Of a stretch of DNA of 41,068 nt, positions 1 through 6,640 are shown piece after piece. The notes below the pieces were generated by a model that ran no database searches, was not told the DNA's origin, and saw only the letters and a program-made list of their open reading frames with translations. Position numbers and translations under genes: made by a program. The number at the start of each line of letters is the position of its first letter. Positions within the stretch are counted from its first letter, which is position 1. The DNA comes from a virus, in the IMG/VR virus record IMGVR_UViG_3300034072_002066, positions 1-41,068 of that record; one strand, written 5' to 3'.

Positions 1-127
1 TCTGAACGCGCTTGCCAATTCGCTAGAAGCGTTTGTACCAGACGTGCGCCCAAACGTTCGCTTCCGCAGATGGAAGGGCGAACAACGCGTTGAAGACGCG
101 CCGCTTCCTATGCGAGAGCGCGCTTTT
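1..127. repeat. Terminal direct repeat, left copy (circular overlap)
   Basis: Bases 1-127 are identical to 40942-41068. The neck gene that is open at the left edge is completed exactly, in frame, by the sequence before the right copy, so the repeat marks circular closure. The length of 127 matches a common assembler k-mer size, so this is more likely an assembly overlap of a circular or circularly permuted molecule than a biological terminal repeat. Confidence 0.95.
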
Positions 128-433
128 CAGCTGCGGCTAGGTATCTCTCGGATCCCGCGTACACTCTCTTCGTTTGAGCAATTTTGGAATCGTGTAGAGC
201 TGCAACTTATCATAGGCTACAACTTCACGGAGCCGCGTCAAAATGACGTCGCCGGGCTAGGAATAGACGCTATGGCATGGGCAGACAACCGCGCGGTTCT
301 TGGTGCAATGACGTTCACCAAACCGTTGCAAAGCGTTCCCAATTGCAAGCCGCTTATCTTGCTTGCCGCAGACGCGCCGTCAACAACAGCCCGCGTTTAC
401 CGCTTTGATTTTGAATGGGCTGAACAGTTATGA
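1..433 (+). CDS. Neck / head-tail connector protein (C-terminal part; gene starts at 40919)
   Basis: The gene is split by the window edge. On the circle it starts with ATG at 40919, sharing one base with the stop of the DUF1320-type connector gene, and ends at 433, giving 151 aa. The sequence is soluble and mixed alpha/beta, with no membrane segment. Its place after the major capsid and gp36-like connector genes and before the tail tube gene fits a head-tail joining or tail-terminator protein (Mu gp37-like slot). I do not recognise a family from the sequence, so the role is inferred from position. It overlaps the next gene by four bases (ATGA), which suggests translational coupling. Confidence 0.75.
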   Translation, partial: LNALANSLEAFVPDVRPNVRFRRWKGEQRVEDAPLPMRERAFQLRLGISRIPRTLSSFEQFWNRVELQLIIGYNFTEPRQNDVAGLGIDAMAWADNRAVLGAMTFTKPLQSVPNCKPLILLAADAPSTTARVYRFDFEWAEQL

Positions 434-813
434 GTTCCTACACAACAACGCCGATCGTATTTTCGTTTTCAGATCGCGGGCTAGAAGAGATTGCAGAAGC
501 GGCGTTTGATACAATCGCAAACCAGACGGCTACAGGTACAAGCGCAAGCGGCGCGCAATACCCGCCGGGCTTGACGAAGAACCCGCTAGATATGATTGAC
601 ACTCGCAACATGATCTTCGTTGAGAGAGATTTTACTTCTTCGTTTACGCAAACAAGCGAGAATCCGATTGCTAAAATAACTCTATTTTACAACGCAAGAT
701 ACGCTTCCATTGTAAACGCAAAATACAATTGGGCGGGTATCTCTCCGCTATGGTTACCTGATTTCGAGCAAGCAATACAACCAACAATTTTTACCGAAAC
801 AAGCGGGAGTTAA
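430..813 (+). CDS. Tail terminator / tail completion candidate
   Basis: This 127-aa protein starts with ATG overlapping the stop of the preceding neck gene by four bases. It is acidic to neutral, without a signal peptide or membrane segment. It lies between the connector genes and the tube protein, where siphoviruses usually encode a tail terminator or a second head-tail joining protein. The next gene follows after three bases. No catalytic motif or domain is recognisable, and the role rests on gene order alone. Confidence 0.65.
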   Translation: MSSYTTTPIVFSFSDRGLEEIAEAAFDTIANQTATGTSASGAQYPPGLTKNPLDMIDTRNMIFVERDFTSSFTQTSENPIAKITLFYNARYASIVNAKYNWAGISPLWLPDFEQAIQPTIFTETSGS

Positions 814-816
814 CAA

Positions 817-2037
817 ATGAGCCAAGGCGCTTTGACAAGAGTTCAGCGAATAGCAATCGGGCAAGAGTCTTCTATCTACAACACACCCGCTTCTTTTGAG
901 CAGGTGCGCGGTATAGAGGGCGTTACAATGACGGCTTCGCGCGAATCTCTTGCAGATAATAGACAGCTGACTTCTCAGCGCAATCAGTTTGCTTCTCACA
1001 TTGGGCAAAAGAGCTTTACGGCAGAGTTTACGGTTCCTGTTCATGATGCTATTGACAGCGATCTTGACGTTGTTTTCACAAGCGTAATGGGCAGCAAGCT
1101 AGCTCAAACGGCTCCTACATTTGCAAGCGGTACAGTATCTGCAATCACTATTTCAGCGGGCGCTTTTGACCCGCTCGTTCTTATCTCTCTTAGCGACGGG
1201 CGAAAGTTTGTTCGCCCCGTCAAGAGCGTTGCGGGCGGTACAGTTGCAACGCTTGCAATTCAACTTCCATCTCTGGGTATTGCAACCGTAAGCGGCGTTG
1301 AGAATGCCGCAGACAATAGCGGCTCTTGCTATGTAGTCGACCCGCTTGCAACGCCAATCACAATCGGAATTGAGATTGATAGAGACGTAGAGCCCGATCA
1401 AGTTCCATTCGTAGGCAAGGGCTGTATCCCTACTTCTCTTGCAATGTCGCTTGACCTTACACAGCGTCTCTCGTTTAGCGTTGGTTTGAGCGGCGGTGAT
1501 TGGCTGCAACAAGCTCCTAGCAATACAGCAACGCCCGCCGCGCTAGAGAATCAACTTATTGCTTTTGCCGCAGAAGCCTACATTCAAGAAATCGGAACTC
1601 CCGTCGCAGGTACACAGCTTGACGTTTCCGCTGCAACAATTGAGTTCTCTCCGCAATTCATAGCGCGTAATGCAACGCGCTATGATACCTCAGTGAACTC
1701 TATTCCGGGTTCTGCAATTGTAGGCTACACGCGCGGCTTGCAATTTGTCGACCCTATCAGCGTAACGTTGACGCTTGCAAACAACGCATGGCTTGCAGAT
1801 CGTACTAGCAAAACACCTTTCGCTTTGATGCTTTCTTTTGCGCTAGGCGTACCCGGCGAGAATGCAAGCGCTAACCGTTTAGCTATCTACTTCCCGCGCG
1901 TTGTTCTTGACGCGGATCCTACATACGTTGATATTGACGGTGTAGAAGGTATGCAGCTTTCGCTTAAGGTTGAGCAAGAGCTGTCTCTCTCAGGTGTATA
2001 CGGCGCGCAAGCTTCTATTGCTTTCTTCAAAGCCTAA
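817..2037 (+). CDS. Major tail tube protein
   Basis: This 406-aa protein is rich in Ser, Thr, Ala and beta-strand-type stretches and has no membrane segment. Its place between the neck genes and the frameshifted assembly chaperone is the standard slot of the major tail (tube) protein, and its length is usual for tube proteins carrying an extra Ig-like or surface domain. No sheath gene accompanies it, which supports a non-contractile tail. The stop is followed after three bases by a hairpin covering the start of the chaperone gene, which could keep the chaperone at a lower level than this abundant structural protein. Confidence 0.75.
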   Translation: MSQGALTRVQRIAIGQESSIYNTPASFEQVRGIEGVTMTASRESLADNRQLTSQRNQFASHIGQKSFTAEFTVPVHDAIDSDLDVVFTSVMGSKLAQTAPTFASGTVSAITISAGAFDPLVLISLSDGRKFVRPVKSVAGGTVATLAIQLPSLGIATVSGVENAADNSGSCYVVDPLATPITIGIEIDRDVEPDQVPFVGKGCIPTSLAMSLDLTQRLSFSVGLSGGDWLQQAPSNTATPAALENQLIAFAAEAYIQEIGTPVAGTQLDVSAATIEFSPQFIARNATRYDTSVNSIPGSAIVGYTRGLQFVDPISVTLTLANNAWLADRTSKTPFALMLSFALGVPGENASANRLAIYFPRVVLDADPTYVDIDGVEGMQLSLKVEQELSLSGVYGAQASIAFFKA

Positions 2038-2040
2038 GAA

Positions 2041-2080
2041 TATCATAGCGGCGCAACCCTTCGGAGAAGCCGCTATGATA
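2041..2080 (+). promoter_or_regulatory. Hairpin enclosing SD and start codon of the tail chaperone gene
   Basis: Arm TATCATAGCGGC (2041-2052) is perfectly complementary to 2069-2080, giving a 12-bp stem with a 16-nt loop. The GGAG Shine-Dalgarno (2063-2066) lies in the loop and the ATG (2075-2077) lies in the 3' arm. Translation of the chaperone should be restrained unless the hairpin is opened, for example by ribosomes finishing the tube gene, whose stop is at 2035-2037. There is no following T-run, so an intrinsic terminator is unlikely. Confidence 0.75.
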
Positions 2081-2617
2081 AAGTTTGACCCGCTAGATCT
2101 TGACTTGCGAGAGCGAGAGATTGAACTTCCCGTCTCTCGCAAGAATCCTACCCTTGGAACCATCTCTATACGCCTTCGCGAAATACCTTTCGGCAAATGG
2201 CAAAGCCTCATTTTAGAAGCCAATGCCGCAAACGTTGCAGCCGCAAATGCCGCCGAAAAATACCGCAAAGAAAATACAGAAGAATCTTCGCTTGCGTTTG
2301 GTGAGGCGCTAGCAAGGCGCGGGCGCTCTGAAATGCAATTGATTCTTTGGGGCGTATGCAATCATGCGGGCTTCTATAGCGGCGAGAATGCTTTCCCGTT
2401 TCAATCACAACGTATCGTTTTTGACGGCAAAGAATACAACATCGCAGCGGAGAAGATGTTTCGTTTGTATTCTCTCGTTGGTGACAAGAACGCGGGCGGC
2501 GTAGGGAGCGAACTGACTAGCGAGATCGCAAGCGCAATAACTCGCTTTCAAGAAGGTAGAGAGCAGCCTAGCGCAGATGACATCTGGAAGGAGAGCGCGG
2601 TTGATAGCCCTTTGTAA
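2075..2617 (+). CDS. Tail assembly chaperone, short form (G-like)
   Basis: This 180-aa protein uses the ATG at 2075 with GGAG nine bases upstream; in-frame codons further upstream run back into the tube gene and have no SD. It sits directly before the tail genes that lead to the tape measure, the canonical slot of lambda G / GT-type chaperones. The last sense codons, AGC CCT TTG before TAA, contain the slippery heptamer CCCTTTG, and the -1 frame stays open to 3006. The short protein should be the main product, and a minority of ribosomes should make a 310-aa fusion. The chaperone role is inferred from this arrangement, since G-like proteins share little sequence. Confidence 0.85.
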   Translation: MIKFDPLDLDLREREIELPVSRKNPTLGTISIRLREIPFGKWQSLILEANAANVAAANAAEKYRKENTEESSLAFGEALARRGRSEMQLILWGVCNHAGFYSGENAFPFQSQRIVFDGKEYNIAAEKMFRLYSLVGDKNAGGVGSELTSEIASAITRFQEGREQPSADDIWKESAVDSPL

Positions 2618-2649
2618 TCAGCCGTAGGTTGATAGCCATAAACCTACGG
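2608..2649 (+). promoter_or_regulatory. -1 programmed ribosomal frameshift site (slippery heptamer plus hairpin)
   Basis: The heptamer CCCTTTG (2608-2614) has the X XXY YYZ form in the zero frame and sits immediately before the TAA at 2615-2617. After a 7-nt spacer, CCGTAGGTT (2622-2630) pairs perfectly with 2641-2649 around a 10-nt loop, giving a 9-bp stem that one G-U pair can extend. Heptamer, spacer and stimulatory hairpin match established -1 frameshift signals. Confidence 0.9.
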
Positions 2650-3006
2650 TTGCAACAACGAATGATTGTACGCGTAAAAGATGCAGAATTCGCGCTAGGC
2701 TTGCTTGAACATAAAAAGCCTAACCATATATGCAACCGCGTACAAAAGCCGCTAAAAGTCAAAGTTGATTGTTTTGGGCCGCAAGATTTCGATGAGATAG
2801 AAGGTTGCCCCGCAAGGCTGTATGATAGCGCGCTTACAGATGCAATCTACAGAGCTATTGAAATAGAAGATCTTGGCGGCTTGAAATGCTATAGTTCTCT
2901 TGCGATTGCACACTTGCCCTATAGGGCGGTATGGTTTTACAAAGAAAGCATTGCAGCAAGAGATAGGTTCTTGCGAGAAGCGGACTACAAACGATGCAAT
3001 TCTTGA
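2614..3006 (+). CDS. Tail assembly chaperone, frameshift extension (T-like)
   Basis: This frame is entered by -1 slippage on CCCTTTG and adds 130 residues to the 180-aa chaperone, giving about 310 aa. Read alone it has only a TTG at 2629, inside the hairpin, or an ATG at 2662; neither has a Shine-Dalgarno, so independent initiation is unlikely. The extension contains several Lys/Arg and Cys residues and no recognisable domain. In lambda the equivalent T domain recruits the tube protein to the tape measure. The 3' end overlaps the next gene by 13 bases. Confidence 0.85.
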   Translation, partial: VISRRLIAINLRLQQRMIVRVKDAEFALGLLEHKKPNHICNRVQKPLKVKVDCFGPQDFDEIEGCPARLYDSALTDAIYRAIEIEDLGGLKCYSSLAIAHLPYRAVWFYKESIAARDRFLREADYKRCNS

Positions 3007-4115
3007 GAGCGTTTGGTACAACAATACGCGTAAGCAGCGCGCTAACTGTCAACATAGCCGTAACGATTACAGACGGGACAAACACTAGCGTTTACTCAGG
3101 TAGCGCTCTCTCCATTGCAGCGGGCGCGTATCGTACAGCTGACTATTGCAGCGCGCTAGCGTCAACAATCATCTCTTGGCTATCTGCACAGATCGCGCTT
3201 GACGCAAGCGTTGTAGCGACGGGTACGCCAATCGTAGATGTCGAGTTCATACCCGCAACAACCGCAGATGGAAGCCGCTTCAACCTCACACTCGTTTCGC
3301 CCGCTTGTGACTTCGTTGCTTCTTCTTTGCCCGCTTCTTTTGCTTCTGCTTCTATCAACAATGCAAACGGCGTTTTCAGCAACCTAGGGCTAGCCTACAG
3401 AGATCCGTCATTTCCCGCCCGTAGCGCTACGATAAGCAGCGGAGAAGCTCTCTTCTCTGGTTTGTTTCAACCGCGTTCAATTTTCGTTTTTGAGCGCTCT
3501 GAAATAGACGAAGGCGAAGACGATAGTCCCGCGCAATTTGTAGCGCATAAACTCGCAAGCGGCGCGCTAAGAACGTATGTTCTAGGCTCAAACAGAATCA
3601 GCAAGAGAAGATTGCGAGTTGTTGACTTAGACCCAGATGTTTGCGGTCCGCCTATTGAGGTAGCGCTTGCGACGGGAATCAACGTTGATAGAAACGAACT
3701 AACGATACCTGCAACCGTAACAACATCTTTGACGGGCATAGAGGCCGCGTTCTCTTTGCCTTCGCTGATTCCGATTGGCGCGTATATAGAGTTTCAAGGT
3801 TTTGTTGCGCGCGTTCGCTCTGTAACGTCAACGGCTATTCAGCTTTGCGAAACAATACCAACAACAATTTCTCTTAGCGCATACTCCTACATTCGCGTTG
3901 TAAGCGAAGTACACGCGCTATGGAGTGAGGCTTTGCGACTAGGAGAAATTCTCGTTTACGAAACAAGCGATACAACGGGAGAGATTCTCTGGTACCCGCA
4001 AAGCTATTGCTTGGCGGGCGACGAAACGCCGCGCTATTTTGGCGAGAGAAGAGACATCGGAAACGCTCTATATTCATACACTTTTGCAATGCTACGCCGC
4101 GACATAGAGGGCTAA
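2994..4115 (+). CDS. Unrecognised tail protein between chaperone and tape measure
   Basis: This 373-aa protein starts at ATG 2994, inside the end of the chaperone extension. It is rich in Ala, Ser, Thr and Ile, with likely beta-sandwich stretches and no signal peptide. Genes are rarely inserted between the chaperone and the tape measure, so its place is unusual; a tail-tip, distal-tail-like or tube-associated protein is possible. I cannot name a family. It ends five bases before the tape measure ATG, so the genes are co-transcribed. Confidence 0.8.
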   Translation: MQFLRAFGTTIRVSSALTVNIAVTITDGTNTSVYSGSALSIAAGAYRTADYCSALASTIISWLSAQIALDASVVATGTPIVDVEFIPATTADGSRFNLTLVSPACDFVASSLPASFASASINNANGVFSNLGLAYRDPSFPARSATISSGEALFSGLFQPRSIFVFERSEIDEGEDDSPAQFVAHKLASGALRTYVLGSNRISKRRLRVVDLDPDVCGPPIEVALATGINVDRNELTIPATVTTSLTGIEAAFSLPSLIPIGAYIEFQGFVARVRSVTSTAIQLCETIPTTISLSAYSYIRVVSEVHALWSEALRLGEILVYETSDTTGEILWYPQSYCLAGDETPRYFGERRDIGNALYSYTFAMLRRDIEG

Positions 4116-4120
4116 AATAT

Positions 4121-6637
4121 ATGGCTGTTCAAGTCAACGTTACAATCGATTTTAGCGAGGCAGCGAGGCAGCTTGCAGCTTTTCAGCAAGAGCTTGGGCA
4201 AGAGCTTGTTCAGTCTGCGAATCAATCTCAACAAGCTTTTCAGCGCGTAGCTAGCGAGGCAGCGCAGAACGTACAACGCCAAACCGCGCAGATCACGCAA
4301 GGCGTACAAGACGCTACAACGAGTGCAACCCGAAGCGCGGCGCGCGCCGGCAAGAACATGACTGAGGAGTTTTTGCGCGCTTTCGATCCCGACAAGATCC
4401 GCGCAGAACTTGAAGCGGCCGGGCTAGATGAGCAGCAGATTGATATCCTAATCAACACAACGCAAGCGCGCGCAGAAACACAAAAGCTCAAAGATGCAAT
4501 TGCGGGCGCGTTTGGTGAGGCTAGCGGGCTTGCGGAAGAATCTCTCAAACAGATCACGGCGCAAGCTGCAAGGGAAGTAGACCGCGCGGCGGGCAAGGTT
4601 AAGAGTGTTACAGAGATCGTTGACGGCGTAAGAGACTTGACCGAAGAAGTCAAGAGACTTGACGGCGCGGGCGGTGAGGCGGCTGAAAGCCTCGGAATGC
4701 TAGTTCTCAACGAGACGGTAGATAAGTTTGGAGATCTGAAAGATATATTTGAAAAGAGCGCGGGCGCTCTGTTTGGTCTATCCGAAGAAGCAGTAGACGC
4801 AACTGTGCGCGTTGCAGATCTTGCGGAGAAAGGCGCAATGGTAGGCGCGGCGTTTGGGCCTATGGGCGCGGCTATTGGCCTTGTTGCGGGCGGCGCGCTA
4901 GGCGCTCTTGTTGAGAGTTTGACCGCGTCAAGCAAGCAAGCAGAAGAAGCAGCGGCGGCTGCGGCAGAATATGAACAGCGCGTTGCAAGATTAAGCATTG
5001 CAGCGTCTGTAGCTGTTAGCCAAGAAGAACTAAACGCGGCGCTTGAAGAAGGGCGCAAAGCAGCAGAAGCAAACGCGGGCGCTGTCAAGATTCTTACAGA
5101 TGCGCAAGCCGCAGAACAGAAGCGCGTTGAAGAAGTACAAGCAAAGATTGCTAGTTACAAAGCAGAACTAGAATCTCTCAACAAAACACGGACAGAAGAA
5201 CTTTCTCTTCTTCAAGAAGAAGAAATCAGAAGCCGAAAGAATATTCTTACTTACGAAATATCAACATATCAGGTAGGGCTTTTAGACGAAGCAAAAGGCA
5301 AGCTAACAACCGCTACAAAAGCTCTCACAATCGCAGAGCAAGAACAGCAAAAAGTAGCTAGCATTCTAGCGCAAACGCAAGCAATACAGGCTATTGATAC
5401 GCTAGACGCGGCGAATGCAATTGAAGAACAATTGCTTATCATTACGCAAGGATCAAAGTTTGCGAAACAATCAACTTCCTCATTGGAAGCTGAACAAGCG
5501 CGTTTAATAAAAACGCTTGGCGTTTCTGCAAAAGAAATAGAGGGCTTAGGCCTTGCGAATATAGAACTTGCAGATTCTCAATTTGACGCTGTGGAAGCTA
5601 CGCAAGCGCAGAATGAAAACCAAGAACAAGCCAATATAATTACAGCTTACGCAAAGGCAGATCTTGCAAGGCTTGCAGAGATAACAAGCGAACTCTCTTC
5701 AAGAAAGCAAGCGCTTGCGTCTTCAACAAAGGCTTCCACCGCTGCAACAAAAGAAGATACAGCGGCAAAGAAGGAAGCTGAGCAGGCGGCAAAAGCGCTA
5801 GAGAAAGCAGAAGAAGTATACGCAAAAATACAAGAAGATCGCGCGGAGAAGAAACTTGCATATCAACGCCGCCTAAGAGATCAAGCGCAAGCTGACTACC
5901 TTGCAGAGCAAGCAGCTCTCAAGAAACGCGCAGAAGAAGAACTCAAACTTGCGCAAGAGATAGCAAAGAAGCGAGACGAAGCCGAACAATACGCGCGAAA
6001 GCTACAGAATGAACGCAAGCAAAAAGAAGCAGAAGACGCGCTAGCGCAAGCTGAACAGCTTCTTCGCCCGCTTGAAGATGTCACAACTACAATCTTTGAT
6101 ACGATTGTTGAGAACGTAGCAAACGGCGAGAAAGCTTTTGCCGGGCTAGGAATTGCGATAAGAGATAGCATAGTCAATACGCTCAAAGCTATGGGCAAAG
6201 AATACCTTGTCAAAGCGCTAGGCGAGACAGCGGAAGGAATTGCGTCGCTTGCGATTGGCGGCCCAATAGCGGGCGCATCTGCGGCGGCGCATTTCAAGGC
6301 GGCGGCGGGCTTCGCGGCGGCGGCGGTTGCAGCGGGCGCGGGCGCAGCTGCAATTGGCTCTGTAGGCGGCGCGGGCGGCGGCGGAGGTATACCAACAAGC
6401 GGCGCGGGCGGCGGCGGCGCAAACGCGGGCGGCGGCGGTTCTGCTAGCTTAGGCGGCGCTTCTTCGTCTGCGAGCTCGCAAGGCCCCGCTCCTACGGTTG
6501 TTGTTGACTTTCGCGGCGCTATGTTCCCGACAACAGATCTTCGCGCGGCGCAAGAGTTTGGTGCAGCCGTAGCGGGCTATATAGACGCGGCATTTCGTAG
6601 CGGCGCAACAACACAGCGCCCGATTTTTAGGCGGTAA
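4121..6637 (+). CDS. Tail tape measure protein
   Basis: This 838-aa protein is taken from ATG 4121, five bases after the previous stop. Longer in-frame starts lie inside the upstream gene. It is dominated by Ala, Gln, Glu and Lys heptad-like helices (coiled coil, about residues 20-240 and 270-670). An Ala/Gly-rich hydrophobic segment lies near residues 240-270, and Gly runs lie near residues 750-785. This layout is typical of tape measures, which set tail length and leave through the tail on DNA ejection. At about 0.15 nm per residue it predicts a tail of roughly 125 nm. It is the longest gene between the chaperones and the tip genes, as expected. Confidence 0.92.
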   Translation: MAVQVNVTIDFSEAARQLAAFQQELGQELVQSANQSQQAFQRVASEAAQNVQRQTAQITQGVQDATTSATRSAARAGKNMTEEFLRAFDPDKIRAELEAAGLDEQQIDILINTTQARAETQKLKDAIAGAFGEASGLAEESLKQITAQAAREVDRAAGKVKSVTEIVDGVRDLTEEVKRLDGAGGEAAESLGMLVLNETVDKFGDLKDIFEKSAGALFGLSEEAVDATVRVADLAEKGAMVGAAFGPMGAAIGLVAGGALGALVESLTASSKQAEEAAAAAAEYEQRVARLSIAASVAVSQEELNAALEEGRKAAEANAGAVKILTDAQAAEQKRVEEVQAKIASYKAELESLNKTRTEELSLLQEEEIRSRKNILTYEISTYQVGLLDEAKGKLTTATKALTIAEQEQQKVASILAQTQAIQAIDTLDAANAIEEQLLIITQGSKFAKQSTSSLEAEQARLIKTLGVSAKEIEGLGLANIELADSQFDAVEATQAQNENQEQANIITAYAKADLARLAEITSELSSRKQALASSTKASTAATKEDTAAKKEAEQAAKALEKAEEVYAKIQEDRAEKKLAYQRRLRDQAQADYLAEQAALKKRAEEELKLAQEIAKKRDEAEQYARKLQNERKQKEAEDALAQAEQLLRPLEDVTTTIFDTIVENVANGEKAFAGLGIAIRDSIVNTLKAMGKEYLVKALGETAEGIASLAIGGPIAGASAAAHFKAAAGFAAAAVAAGAGAAAIGSVGGAGGGGGIPTSGAGGGGANAGGGGSASLGGASSSASSQGPAPTVVVDFRGAMFPTTDLRAAQEFGAAVAGYIDAAFRSGATTQRPIFRR

Positions 6638-6640
6638 ACA

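Noticed and set aside
1-127. Biological long terminal repeat of the virion DNA
   Set aside because: The length equals a common k-mer and the sequence is in the middle of a gene without any packaging signal visible.
2629-3006. Independent gene starting at TTG 2629
   Set aside because: The start lies in the stem of the frameshift hairpin and has no SD; the -1 frameshift explains the frame better.
4240-5088. A 282-codon open frame on the minus strand inside the tape measure gene
   Set aside because: It is the mirror of Ala/Glu-rich coding sequence on the plus strand, gives Ser/Ala-rich low-complexity protein, and has no SD or partner.
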